Of a stretch of 64,000 nt of DNA, positions 32,320-44,480 are shown piece after piece. Made by a program: the position numbers and the translations under genes. This stretch comes from Notolepis coatsorum (Eukaryota > Chordata > Actinopteri > Aulopiformes > Paralepididae): the NCBI GenBank assembly GCA_963971535.1, contig OZ020590.1, positions 151,704,034-151,768,033 on the forward strand, in the 5' to 3' direction. The notes under the pieces were generated by a model. That model was not told the origin of the DNA, ran no database searches, and saw only the letters and a program-made list of their open reading frames with translations. Position 1 is the stretch's first letter, and the number at the start of each line of letters is the position of its first letter.

Positions 32320-34203
32320 CCTGTGTGTGAATGGGTAATTAAGGCTTCCTGGCCACCATCCCCCGCTCAATCATTCACTGAAATCAAAAGGACATCCCAA
32401 TCTCACACATACATACAAAAATTTAATTTAAATAAAAAATAACATCTGTACCCAACTCAACCAAACCTCCACTTTCACAGTGTCACAACAAAAGAAATAA
32501 AAGCTAAAACCCACCAAACATCACAATTCAACATCATCCACGCCTCATTCATATTATAAACATATACCTTTCACCACACTCGTTAATCATTTCACATTTC
32601 TGACAAACAAAGGTTAGTTCTTCTGCACTCAATTCCTCTGCTCTGATCTCAGGTTACTCTGATCTCAGGCTCTACAGCCCCTCCTCACATCAGCTCCTCT
32701 ACTCTCACTTCAAAGACGGACTGGAGTCCATCCTTCATCCAGACCTACCCATGCCCTCCAGTGCACAGACAGATCCAAATATTCCCTTATCAAAATAGTT
32801 TCACCTTCATAAGTCATAACCCCAAATGAATGCCTACTTTCTTGATCGTCTCACTCACTAACCCAGCTGTTCCCTGACAACCCTCTCAGCTGTCTCACCT
32901 TCCTGTCACTTCCTGGCCCCCTGGCCCATTACCCCCACTTCCTGTCCTCTGCTCTAAAAATAACGCCATCTGTTATCTTACTTTGACTGTTCTCTCCTTA
33001 TCTCCACCTGTGGCCTCTTTCCTGTTGCATCTAATCTCACTCATCCTGTCATAAAAGAACAAACAGCCATTGTAAACAACTGTATGCACGACCCCCCTTG
33101 GGCCCTCCTGTAAACACCAAAAAAAGGTCAAACTCACACATTTCATCCCCCAGGGGCAGCTGTCCCCTAGAGTCCAAAAGTAATACATTTTCCTGTCCCT
33201 AACAGCCAAACACAGCAAAATTACAGACTAAACAGCAAATCATTACAATTACTGCAAAAACACCATCATACAGTCATCAAAACAGCATATAAACCAAACC
33301 CCTTGTCACTAAATTATCCCACTGTGACCCAAGGATTTTGCAATCAATTCCTAATATAAACCACCAGCTTATGTAAATCAATGGCCTTAAAGATATAACA
33401 TTCTAACAGTATTTCAACCTAGCAATGTAACTCATTAAGGACTAATAAAAACAATCATATCGATCACTGTAAACACAACCATATCAAAATTTGTCATTGC
33501 AGCAAGCCTCCATCAATAAATTATCCTACAAGTCGGAGGCTTGTGTCAACATCTTAACAGTGTATTAAAGATTTAACAATCTAAAACAAGCATCAGCACA
33601 TGTCCTAACCATATTAACGGTGTATTAAAGATTTAACAATCTAAAACAAGCATAAACAATTGCACTCTAAACAGATTTTAAAAATCACATCTTCACAAAA
33701 CAATATTTATGCATACTACCAACACAAGCATCTTTCATTTAGAAAAACATTATTAGTGGTTAGGTCCAAATGCTCCTTTCTCCATACACGTGTGATAAAT
33801 AGATTTTACTGCAAGCAACATGTAACTCTAGTGTAGAGCCACTTTCCAAATTCAGCCTATAGCTACTCTCAAACTCCCGTTTATCTGTGTACCATGTATG
33901 CAATAAAAGTTATGATGTATTTTAACACGGGTGTAATCACCCTTCAAACCTTATTTCTAATATTATGGTTTACTCTTTTGATACTAAACAGTTGATTAAT
34001 AGATCCATGACTCTTCAGCATGTAATCAGCATTTACATACAGTCAGTTTGAGTGAGGGCTTTGTGACTTGTAACTATTCCCCTATATACCATTTGGGTAT
34101 GCAGCCTTCTCATGCGAGGGGGTTGGTGTGAAATGTCTGTCTCTCCTACATTATGACTCTCTAATTATTCACACATATTATTTATGAAATTCAACTCAAT
34201 ATT
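31628..34203. other. unassigned AT-rich stretch
   Basis: 2.6 kb present only in unit 2 and without recognisable coding capacity. Contains a 53-bp tandem duplication (GTATTAAAGATTTAACAATC at about 33565 and 33619) and the GT microsatellite below. It ends abruptly at ATTACCACAACCACTAGGAG, inside a minisatellite unit. I could not find terminal repeats. Confidence 0.5.
32234..32329. repeat. (GT)n microsatellite with C interruptions
   Basis: About 95 bp of GTGT with scattered CTGT/CGTG units. The apparent Cys/Val ORF across it is an artefact. Confidence 0.95.
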
Positions 34204-34343
34204 ACCACAACCACTAGGAGCTGCCCAGTACAAACCACAGTCTGACACTGTTGACCACTAGGAGCTGCCCAGTACAACCACAGTCTGACACTGTTGACCA
34301 CTAGGAGCTGCCCAGTACAACCACAGTCTGACACTGTTGACCA
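34204..34343. repeat. 43-bp minisatellite, short array in unit 2
   Basis: About three units of the 43-bp motif at the right border of the unassigned region, followed by a SINE copy. Either a duplicated end of the 27490-28745 array or the remainder after insertion. Confidence 0.9.
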
Positions 34344-34483
34344 CTGCAATTTGGACCACTGGAGCCGTTGGAGGTTAAGTGCCTTGCTCAGGGGAACTTC
34401 AACAGTGGGTATCGAACCGGCATCCTTCCGGTCACAAGTCTGCTTCTCTAACCTACCTTCTCTAACCGCTTCTCCCAGATTGA
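34344..34483 (-). mobile_element. tRNA-derived SINE, second copy in unit 2
   Basis: Near-identical to 28749-28886, then the same spacer as 7038-7540 continues to 34954. Confidence 0.75.
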
Positions 34484-34954
34484 CAGAATAGTCCACATTT
34501 GTTGTGAACTCGTTGTGTGATTGGTTCCAAACTGGGACTCCTCTCAGACTGCCATACTTTAGTTTTTCAGATATTGGAAACAGAACATTTTAGCATTTGT
34601 TAGCATCATGCTAAGCATGGTAGTGGGAGTCAATAATGAGTGGCATGAAGCAGGAATATTACTCAGCAATATGATTGACTGATTGATTGATTATTGTATT
34701 TCTGTGCCGAACCCTCATGGGTTTACTGTATAAAACACCAAAAATACTGTTGCAGTGTTCCATCATTACATTACACATTACATTTTATTATCTAAATACG
34801 GATTACATAAATACAGATAGACAGCTCGGTCTAATACAATCTGAAGCACAACTCAAGTTGTTCATATTCATCTGGCTCAATATATATACAATGAATCAAA
34901 TCCAATCAATGCATACACACAAAGTATTGTAGGAGGGTTGAGGGCCATGGAATA

Positions 34955-35350
34955 GATAAATAATGTGAATCACTACCCACCTTCAAAACCGCCCTCAAAG
35001 AGCACCTACGGGAGACTGCAATTAGAAACTGGCCACTGTAAATGTCCAAACACCCCCACCCACCCACCCCCTCCTAATGTACAGTCTCCTCCCCACCGTA
35101 TGTATATATTTTATTTTAGGATCTCTGGGTAACAGTACTGTATATTTGCATATCGTATAGGTCACAAATGTAACAGTACTATATACCTGTATGTCCCTAT
35201 GTCATAAATATCATGAATTGAAAATGGGGGACCCTGATGTAAACAAGACGAAAGTCTTTCTCTGGTCTGCATCCCCTTAACAATTGTGTGTATTGAGCCG
35301 TACTGTATTGTACCCATTCTGCAATCTGTTATAATAATAAAGTTTTCATT
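34955..35350 (+). mobile_element. L2-like LINE 3' end, unit 2
   Basis: Counterpart of 7541-7910: final codons (LRETAIRNWPL, stop near 35041), 3' UTR, AATAAAGTTTTCATTCATTC end. Confidence 0.85.
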
Positions 35351-35370
35351 CATTCATACTACTGAGCAAT

Positions 35371-36745
35371 AGTGCTAATCAGATGTATGTACAGAGTTGT
35401 TGTATTAATATGTATCTATCCATATATATTGTGACATCCTCCAGGCACGACGCAGTATACAAGTAGATTTCTTGAACTGATTTTAATGAAGCTTGTCCAT
35501 TCTCCATCCAAACCGTAAATACATACACAATACATACATATGATACCATTAGCAATTGAAAGCCCATCAAAAACGTAGCTAACATCAACCGTCAACATAT
35601 AACGAAAATCATCATCCATAGCAATCAATACCTTATTGGCTGCGTGCCAGTATAAGAGAACATCGATTGTGTTGTGTCTTTGTCCTTTTTCTTGTTATAT
35701 TGTGTTGTGTTAGACAACTATTTTACTTGCTTGAATTGACCGCAAAGTCAAGACAGCCATCCATCAAGTCATGTAGGGTCTCAAAGAAAGGCGGAAACAC
35801 GTCACCGGATAGTAAGTGGGAAACAAGTCTTGTGAGACTAAATAATTGCACAAGCAAAAAGAAATCATGCGCCACTCATTATCTATATAAACCCATATGA
35901 AATACAATCCTGAGTATTATTATTAATATGCAAAAATAAACGTATAAAATTGTAAGCGAATATAACTATATTAACCAACTGTTAACCACAGCTGCATTTA
36001 CATATATCCACATCTGTCTGTACATACCTGCATATAATCCTTTGTATATCTGTAGATACTAGCCTCTATCTATCTATACATTTTGTACATGTCCCTTACC
36101 TACTCTTACTAGTTACGCTGCTGGCCAGTATGACTTACTACCATAGTGTTTTTATACCTGTATCACTGTACATGTTAATACTATATCTATATCTGTACAT
36201 ATCCCTTACCTACTCTTACTAGTTACTAGGGGTGTAAAGGTACACATATCCGTACCGATTCAGTGTGTACCATAACGTACCGAACGGCTGTGTACCGAAC
36301 GAATACAACGGTATGTTAACCAATAACGACTGCCCACTGGGGGTTGTTTTTTTCACAATCTAATATAATAATAATTATTTTTTTTCCCTTTACAAGTCGA
36401 TTATTAATTTCAATATAGAATATTTGTTGACAGCCCTACAACTACAATTAGTTACTGCACACTACATCACCCCTGAGTGGAACATGGAAAGCTAAACTTT
36501 CCCCCACTGTACCAAAAACCCGTACCGAATCGTGACTTCAAAACCGAGGTACGTACCGAACCGTGGTTTTGTGTACCGTTACACCCCTACTAGTTACTAT
36601 ATGTATATCTGTACATATCTCTTACATACTCTTAGTAGTTACGCTGCTGGCCAGTATGACTTACTACCATAGTGTCTTTATACCTGTATCACTGTACATA
36701 TTAATACTTAATACTACAACTCTGTACATACATCTGATTAGCACT
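35371..36745. mobile_element. 1.38-kb TIR element, unit 2 full copy
   Basis: Same ends as 7923-9298 and the same internal hAT MITE. Its small ORF at 35667-35900 ends differently because of a short deletion near 35877. Confidence 0.7.
36227..36589. mobile_element. hAT MITE, unit 2 copy
   Basis: TIR TAGGGGTGTAAAGGTACAC and 8-bp duplication CTAGTTAC at 36219-36226 and 36590-36597. Orthologous to 8781-9142. Confidence 0.9.
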
Positions 36746-36754
36746 AATACTAAT

Positions 36755-36920
36755 CAGTGGCTCGGGAGGTAGAGCAGTCATCTGGTAATCTGGAGGTTCC
36801 CAGTTCGATTCCCCTTCTCCCGGGCAGCGTGTCGAAGTGTCCTTGAGCAAGACACTTAACCCCTAACTTAACCCCATTGCAGTAGTCGAGGGAGGCGAGA
36901 CGTGACTGTTGATTGGACGA
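36755..36920 (+). mobile_element. tRNA-derived SINE fragment, unit 2
   Basis: Counterpart of 9305-9470: box B AGTTCGATTCC and GTGTCCTTGAGCAAGACAC. Confidence 0.75.
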
Positions 36921-36999
36921 GGAGTTGGGTGGCTTAATTTGTCAGCAAGGGGCGGATCCTTCTGCTGTTGCTCAGGAGGAACATTCCATGCAGGGCAGG

Positions 37000-37860
37000 G
37001 ATACAACCTGGTGAGACTACTGCTTGACCTTACTCCTAGAACCCACCTCACCCCTGCCCACTTTGACAACCTAGGATGGCTTAGAGTAGACGACAGAGTA
37101 CAGCAACTTGCAATGGGCCTGGTCTACAAGATACACTACACGACTAAAGTACCCATGTACATGTCAAAATACTTCCCAAAGGCCAGTGAATACCACGATC
37201 ACAACACCAGAGGGAGCTCCACAAATCATGTCAAACCCAGATTCGGCTCAAACAAGGGACTAAACACGTTTCGCAATTATGCCACATCAATGTGGAACGC
37301 CCTACCCACAGCTGTAAAGGAATGTGAATCACTACCCACTTTCAAAGAGCACCTACGGGAGACTGCAGTTGGAAACTGGCCCCTGTAAATGTCTAAACCC
37401 AACCCCCTCCAATGTACAGTAAATGTCCTAACCCAATAATACACAAGACCCTCTTCTTGGGACCAAGTAAGGTTTAGTCGATATTCCAATGTACAGTTTT
37501 GCTTGTACAGTTTCCCCCACCCACCTCCAATGTACAGTTCCCCCACCCCACCTACCCAACCTCCTCCAATGTACAGTTTCTAGGTCAAATGTATATACTC
37601 TCTTTTTTAGACTCTTTTTGTATCACAAACAGTACTGTATTTGTAAATCTGGTATGTCATAAATGTATAGATGTAGCAGTACTGTCTATCTGTATGTTGT
37701 GTATGTTATATATGTTATGATGAATTGAAAATGGGGGACCCTGATGTAAACAAGACGAAAGTCTTTCTCTGGTCTGCATCCCCTTAACAATTGTGTGTAT
37801 TGAGCTGTACTGTATTGTACCCATTCTGCAATCTGTTAATAAAGTTTTCAATCAATCAAT
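37000..37860 (+). mobile_element. L2-like LINE, 5'-truncated, unit 2
   Basis: Encodes LLLDLTPRTHLTPAHFDNLG through LRETAVGNWPL (stop near 37388), then 3' UTR and CAATCAATCAATCAT tail. It is about 35 codons longer at its 5' side than the unit 1 copy at 9575, which has a deletion in this part. Confidence 0.88.
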
Positions 37861-38640
37861 CATACACGGCACACTGAGGCCTACAACAAACTGACCGGAT
37901 CTTCCTTTATTCATTATGTTGATTGTACTGTAGCACTATTTTACTCTGTCCATTCTATTGCATAATTTTACCATCTATTCTATTCTACTATTCTATTATT
38001 GCACTGTATTATTTTACTCTGTCTATTGCTTTTTATTACAGGTTCAAAACTGTCAGGTATTAAACTGTGTGGGTATCAAACAAGAGACTGTCAGGCTTTA
38101 AAACTGTGTAGGAACCAGGCCTAGAACTGCACCCTGAGAGAGGGAACTGCACCCTGAGAGGGAACTGCACCCTGAGAGGGAACTGCACTCTGAGAGGGAG
38201 GTTCGAAGGGTCAAAGTGGGTATAAGACAGGAGGGAAGACTGTCAAGTTTTAAACTGTGGATACCAAACAGAGAAGGTAAAGACGACTTTGAACTGTTGA
38301 ACAGTAATCCAGAACTATTTTATTGCACTGTAAAAAAGAAATACAAATAATAATTTGCATGGAATAGCGCACAAACTAAAGTATGTAGAAATTAACTGGT
38401 TAGTCAGTCTTGGACTATAAACAATGCCTGTCAAATGAGCCATGCTATCGTCTCCATAGCTATAATACAGAACACACGATGGGTCCGCAAACATCGCTAA
38501 AATGGTCAATAACGCTGGTGCCATTGAGTAAAATGGGAAAAGAGCGTGGCGGTCAATGAGTTAACAGGGACAGGGTTGAATGTGAACTAGATGAGGGAGG
38601 GAGGGACGTGAGTTTGTTTCTTCTCTGGTGTAAATCCTCA
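37861..38640. other. non-coding region downstream of zinc-finger gene copy 2
   Basis: Counterpart of 10373-11099. The 19-bp VNTR (CTGAGAGGGAACTGCACC) at about 38128-38200 has four units here. No gene. Confidence 0.6.
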
Positions 38641-38764
38641 TGTGTGTCTTTATATATGCCTTCCGAGTAAATCCTTTCCCACAAACTTCACGACTAAATG
38701 TTTTTTCCCCCGAGTATGAGTTCTGATATGTACTTTTAAGTCACGTTTTGCACCAAATATTTTA

Positions 38765-40545
38765 TCACAGTGTGCAACTATAGGGCTTTTCCCCCGTATG
38801 GCTTCTCATGTGATTATTCAGCTCTCCCCGTTTAATATATCTTTTAGGACACAGTGTGCAACTATAGGGCTTTTCCCCAGTGTGGCTTCTCATGTGATTA
38901 TTCAGCTCTCCCCGTTTAATATATCTTTTAGGACACAGTGTGCAACTATAGGGCTTTTCCCCAGTGTGGCTTCTTATATGTACTTTTAGGTCAGATTTTT
39001 CACTAAATCTTTTAGGACACAGTGTGCAACTATAGGGCTTTTCCCCAGTATGGCGTCTTATATGGTCTTTTAGGTGAGATTTTCCACTAAATCTTTTAGG
39101 ACACAGTGTGCAACTATAGGGCTTTTCCCCAGTATGGCTTCTCATATGTACTTTTAGGTGACATTTTCGACTAAATCTTTTAGGACACAGTGTGCAACTA
39201 TAGGGCTTTTCCCCAGTATGGCTTCTCATGTGATTATTCAGCTCTCCCCGTGTAATATATCTTTTAGGACACAGTGTGCAACTATAGGGCTTTTCCCCAG
39301 GATGTCTTCTCATGTGAATATTCAGGTCTCCCTGTTTAATATATCTTTTAGGACACAGTGTGCAACTATAGGGCTTTTCCCCAGTATGGCGTCTTATATG
39401 GTCATTTAGGTGAGATTCTACACTAAATCTTTTAGGACACAGTGTGCAACTATAGGGCTCTTCCACAGTATGGCTTCTCATATGTACTTTTAGGTTAGAT
39501 TTTACACTAAATCTTTTAGGACACAGTGTGCAACTATAGGGCTTGTCCCTAGTGTGGCTTCTCATATGTGCTTCCAAGAGTGTAATGACAGTACATTTCT
39601 TGCCACAAACAGTACATGTTATGTGAGTTTGAAAGTGAAGTTTTAAGCTCTCTGTGGGTTCTAAATGTTTTCCACACAAACCACAGTCACTAAGATGGAC
39701 TTTAAGATGGCGCATTAAAGCTTTCCTATTAGGAAAACATTTCCCACACACTTTACAGCTCCAGGTCTCACATGGTATTTGGTTTGATAATTTCACCTCA
39801 TGGGATGAAACCACAGAGCTCTTGAGCTGGTTGCTGTTAGACAAACTCTGTCCTTTGTTTTTCTGTGTCTTCTTTGATGTCAGTGAGTTTAAACCAGGAT
39901 GAGGTTCACTAGTCTCCAGCCAATCATCACTGTCATCAGTATCAGTTCCAGAACAGTCTGAAGAGAGGAGCTGGCCATCTGTAGTTGGTTCTAAATCACC
40001 AGCTGGATCTAAGTTACTGACTGGTTCTGATAATCCACAGTCCTCTCCATCAGGTTCTGTTTTCATCTGTTCCGTTGAGGTGCTGGCTAGAGGCTCTGTC
40101 TCTCTGTTTTCCTCAGTCTGGGTTTGGTTAAACCATGAGGACTGAGGTTTCTCTTCATCATGTTCACTCTTCACAGGGACAGGGTTGAAAGTGAACTTGA
40201 TATCAGCCTCCTCCAGACCTTGAAGCTGCTCTCCCTCCTGACTGGTCCAGAGTTCCTCCTGTTCCTCTTTAATCTGTAGGAGCTCTGGGTCCTGGGTTTG
40301 GTTAAACCATGAGGACTGAGGTTTCTCTTCATCATCTTCACTCTTCACAGGGACAGGGTTGAATGTGAACTTGATGATATCAGCCTCCTCCAGACCTTGA
40401 AGCTGCTCTCCCTCCGGACAGGTCCAGAGTTCCTCCTGTTCCTCTTTAATCTGTAGGAGCTCTGGCTGCTCCTGGCTCAGACTGGGGCTCCTCTCTTGCT
40501 GCTCAGGGGGAACCTCCTCTTCACAGACAGAGAGCTGTGGGGGGT
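38765..40545 (-). CDS. C2H2 zinc-finger protein, last exon, copy 2 (open)
   Basis: Probable nuclear DNA-binding regulator. The exon starts at 40545 after the acceptor TCCCTCCAG; the ATG at 40570 is intronic, so the true start is in an upstream exon I could not find. N-terminal about 270 residues are acidic: VPPEQQERSPSLSQEQPELL, then LLQIKEEQEELWT modules (one partial, two full repeats of 174 bp), then a Ser/Asp-rich linker. Twelve C2H2 fingers follow: three diverged, then nine of CTLCPKR type joined by HTGEKPYS linkers. The reading frame closes at TGA inside a thirteenth finger (YSCTL-stop). Remnants of further fingers lie beyond, to about 38620. The same terminal stop is in copy 1. The fish multi-zinc-finger family is large, so no symbol is given. 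Confidence 0.88.
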
Positions 40546-40625
40546 CTGGAGGGAGGCAGAATAATAACATGAATAGTTGTAATTGCTGTCACCATTGGAA
40601 AGCCACCCATTTTAAGAATTCACAC

Positions 40626-41270
40626 ATGTTCTTCCTGTGCCCAAGGACAGTTCAGTCAGTATGTTCTTCCTGTGCTCCAGGACAGTTCAGTTAGTATGTT
40701 CTTCCTGTGCCCCAGGACAGTTCAGTCAGTATGTTCTTCCTGTGCTCCAGGACAGTTCAGTCAGTATGTTCTTCCTGTGCTCCAGGACAGTTCAGTCAGT
40801 ATGTTCTTCCTGAGGACAGTTCAGTCAGTATGTTCTTCCTGTGTCTCAGGACAGTTCAGTCAGTATGTTCTTCCTCAGTATGTACTGACATACTGACTGA
40901 ACTGTCCTTGAGCACAGGAAGAACATACTGACTGAACTGTCTTGGGGCACAGGAAGAACATACTGACTGAACTGTCCTGGAGCACAGGAAGAACATACTG
41001 ACTGAACTGTCCTGGAGCACAGGAAGAACATACTGACTGAACTGTCCTCAGGAAGAACATACTGACTGAACTGTCCTGGAGCACAGGAAGAACATACTGA
41101 CTGAACTGTCCTGGGGCACAGGAAGAACATACTGACTGAACTGTCCTGAGACACAGGAAGAACATACTGACTGAACTGTCCTTGAGCACAGGAAGAACAT
41201 ACTGACTGAACTGTCCTGGAGCACAGGAAGAACATACTGACTGAACTGTCCTGGAGCACAGGAAGAACAT
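40626..41270. repeat. palindromic 35-bp minisatellite, copy 2 (long)
   Basis: About seven direct units of 35 bp, a turn near 40875-40890 (CAGTATGTACTGACATACTG), then about eleven inverted units, 645 bp in total. One unit in each arm is shortened to TTCCTGAGGACAG or its complement, at mirrored positions. Lies just upstream of the zinc-finger exon, as in unit 1. Confidence 0.95.
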
Positions 41271-41299
41271 AGATGGTGAAAAAACGAGGTAGTTAACTA

Positions 41300-41510
41300 T
41301 GTCGGCCCATGATTAAAATGACATAAATGATGCAACATACAGATATATATCATGACATAAATGACATACAGGTATACAGTACTGGTACATTTGTGACATA
41401 CAAGATATGCAAATATACAGTAGTTAAACAGAGATCTTAACAGAAAATATATACATACGAGGGGGAGGAAACTATACATTAGGAGGGAGTGGGTGGGTGG
41501 GTGGGAGGGG
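41300..41510 (-). mobile_element. L2-like LINE 3' UTR fragment, unit 2
   Basis: Counterpart of 13835-14040. Confidence 0.75.
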
Positions 41511-41664
41511 ACATGTGTATTGTGAATTGTGTATTGTGAAAGCCAAGGTAGGCGATTCAATAATGTTACTAGATCAACTGATCTTTACATTTGAATTTTT
41601 TTTCAAATAGTCTACTAGTACAAATGTTTGGATCAAAACGCTGATCGGTACTTTGGTACTTCGT

Positions 41665-41840
41665 TCAGACGGGAGAGGAGAGGAGAGGGGGTGTTTGCCT
41701 CCTTTCCTCAGACAATTCTTTGCACTCTTCTCCCTGATTTGTAATAGCTTTTGGCAATCTGAAGTACTCCAAATGCTTTTCCCGGTCCGACCGATTAGTA
41801 CAGCCAAAAACACAACAATAATTTACCCTTTTGAGCAACA
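41665..41840 (-). pseudogene. THAP-type zinc-finger exon fragment, unit 2
   Basis: Same THAP pattern as at 14195-14350 (YCCVFGCTNRSDREKHLEYF). Here the 1.56-kb TIR element inserted 12 bp upstream of the reading-frame segment and separated it from its GC-rich, CCGGAAGT-containing upstream DNA (now near 43470). Confidence 0.55.
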
Positions 41841-42615
41841 ATGAACAGGAACAGGGCCCCGTTCCCCGTACCTGGCTAACTGAGTTAGCCGGATAATTTC
41901 CAGTATAGCCTGACTTAAGCCGGACCTTTCTGTTCCCCGACGCTCGATTGTCCAAATCACCATGACAACAGATCAAAAAGTTTGAGCCTGGTCGAGAGCA
42001 GGCTTAAGTTCAGTTAGCTGGATGAATCATGGCCACGCCCCCGCAAAGAAATGACAGCTTGCTTCCTGAAATGATTCTCACAGTCTAGGATCTGCATTAT
42101 ACCATTCTGAATTACGTTTTTGTGCTTCATTCTTCCAGAGGGGGCTTTTGAAATGTAAAATAGACCCAAAATGCTGATACTAAATTCACGTTGTCCTAAA
42201 TAATGCACGTTATATATACCGTGGCGCTCGCTAGGTGCGATGTACACATTATGTGGTTATTTTAACAACGCGCAGCATTGCAAATGTGAATCCTGCTGGG
42301 ATATTTTTAATGATTGAAACCTATCGCTCGTTTGGCTCTGATTCCTTTCATATTCTCTGCTGTGGGAGCGCCTGGATTGTGTTTCATTCAAGCATAAAAT
42401 TGAAGTGTCTATGCGTGGATTGTGGTTTTTGTGGATTATGAATTACGAGGAATCTGAGGATTGCTGAATTGTATCATCACTCACACGTTATTGTGATATT
42501 GTAACTGGGATTAATGCATTTGAGAATAAAGAGATAAAACTTCATTCAAAAGAAAAATATTCTAAACACGGGTCTCTTGTCCATTGATGGTCTTGGATAC
42601 ACAATGGATATATCC

Positions 42616-42690
42616 CGTCTGGCACAGTGGTCCAACGGCCAGTGTTCACTCCTGGCAAGCCGGCGACCCGAGTTTGAGACCCCGCGTTTC
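42616..42690 (+). other. tRNA-like segment 1 in TIR element
   Basis: GTCTGGCACAGTGGTCCAAC resembles a D-arm/box A and CCGAGTTTGAGACC resembles box B. I could not build a convincing anticodon stem. Probably SINE-derived or decayed. Confidence 0.3.
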
Positions 42691-42855
42691 CAATATAATT
42701 TTTTTGGAATATAATATTAATGATTATATGCAAAAGTAGCCTAGTTTTAAGTTAAAATATTATAAATCTACATGCATTGAGGATGTCATTCTTTATATAG
42801 CTCTCAACGTGCACCAAATTGAAGTATTTACATTTCAAAAAGAAAACTAGAAGAA

Positions 42856-42922
42856 GTGGGATTCGAACGCGGGTCGTCCGTGTGAAAGACAAAATGCTCG
42901 ACCATCAGACCACGGTGGCAGA
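42856..42922 (-). other. tRNA-Glu-like segment 2 in TIR element
   Basis: The minus strand has GCCACCGTGGTCTGATGGTC (box A/D-arm), a 5-bp anticodon stem TTTGT/ACGGA around loop CTTTCAC (anticodon TTC, Glu) and GCGTTCGAATCCC (box B). The acceptor stem does not pair, so it is a tRNA-derived sequence rather than a functional gene. Confidence 0.45.
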
Positions 42923-43784
42923 CAAATGAAACATCAACCATACATCCATCAATGGATAAGAGAGCCGTATCCTTATTCTGAAACTGTTGAACTAATTATT
43001 TTCGCTAGCAAGATCTCATCCATTCCATGAACCTACTGCCAGCAGGGCACGTTTAAAGAAATATAATCTGATTGATTGATTGGGGTAATGAGGGACTTAA
43101 AATTTGCCTATAGATTATGCATTTAACTTGTCTGCGAGGCTATTGAGCCGTACTGCAATCTGTTAATAAAGTTTTAAATCAATCAATCAATCAATCAATG
43201 CCGTTAGAAAATCAGGATCTCTGCTCTCGACACTTGCTGTCTTCTCAGCTGAGGCGGGCGCGCGCACTGATCCTGAGTATCAAGTCTGGTTCGAGTTAAC
43301 GAGACTGAATCCACCTTCGAGGAACAGGAAAATCCCGGCTTCAAACATCGGGTTAATTGAATCTGGATAATGGGACTCTTGATCGACTTAGTTGAACCAG
43401 GTACTGGGAATAGGGCCCAGTTGCGAGTTCGGTTGCGTTGTAAACATTCAGTATCTCCAAAATGGTCGACTTCCGGTTTGATGACGCGCCGTGAAAACGC
43501 TTGTGTGCTACAACACAGTACATAAGCTACTGTCTAGACATGTGTATGGCTGGGAGCTTTATACAATTAAACTCTTACACTAAACCAAAATAAAATCAAA
43601 ACATTACTTAAAACAGAAATGGTAAACTAGCGCCACCTGCTGAACAGAGCAGGAAATGCCACAATGCATAGAGTTAGCAGGTAAATTTATTTACATTGAT
43701 AAACATAAAATATGCATGGAGCCACATACCTGCAGAAGACACATAAAACAACACCGCTGGAGTCTTCTGGTCGCTGCACATCTT

Positions 43785-44165
43785 GCATATCTACATGTAC
43801 AAAATTAAACAATTCATTAGTTTCTTCACCATAATAACTCATACCTACATGTACAAAATTAAACAATTCATTCGTTTATTCACCATAATAACTCATACCT
43901 AGATGTACTAAATTAAACACTTCATTAGTTTCTTCACCATAATAACTCATACCTACATGTACAAAATTAAACAATGCATTCGTTTTTTTCACCATAATAA
44001 CTCATACCTACATGTACTAAATTAAACACTTCATTAGTTTCTTCACCATAATAACTCATACCTACATGTACTAAATTAAACAATTCATTAGTTTCTTCAC
44101 CATAATAACTCATACCTACATGTACAAAATTAAACAATGCATTAGTTTCTTCACCATAATAATAA
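43785..44165. repeat. 54-bp minisatellite, unit 2
   Basis: About seven units of the 54-bp motif of 14722-15200, including the same T-expanded unit, so part of the unit order is shared. Confidence 0.92.
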
Positions 44166-44394
44166 TAATAACTCAAAGAACAGAGATAATAGAATCTGCA
44201 TGGAATGGCCGTAGCAATCATTGCGACATTTAACCTACCTATAAAACTAGAACTAGTGGTCAAATGAGCACAAAATGTCATAAAACATTGTAATAAAATG
44301 AACGCTAAAAATTATTTACATTTAGCAGAAACGAGTGAAATAAGGAGCTATATTTCAAACGGAAGCACCTCCCCTCAGCAGAGAGCGGCAACTT

Positions 44395-44480
44395 CTTCTT
44401 CTTCTTCTTTTTGAGGTTTAACGGCGGCCGACCACTTGTTAGGGTATTTGCCGCCATCTACTGGTATCCTTTACCTCCTA
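44395..44480 (-). mobile_element. LINE 3' end with (GAA)n tail, unit 2
   Basis: Counterpart of 15951-16075 with a shorter CTT run. Confidence 0.6.

Larger units (their letters stand above)
41855..43417. mobile_element. 1.56-kb TIR element, PIF/Harbinger-like
   Basis: Ends GGCCCCGTTCCCCGTACCTGG and the imperfect complement CCAGGTACTGGGAATAGGGCC. 3-bp duplication CAG (41852-41854, 43418-43420); unit 1 has the empty site GGAACAGTTGCGAG (about 14353). No transposase. Contains two tRNA-like segments and an L2-like 3' tail with (TCAA)n at about 43140-43199. Harbinger assignment rests on the 3-bp duplication only. Confidence 0.75.

Noticed and set aside
32233..32442. Cys/Val-rich ORF (MCVCVCLCVCVSV)
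   Set aside because: Translation of a GT microsatellite.
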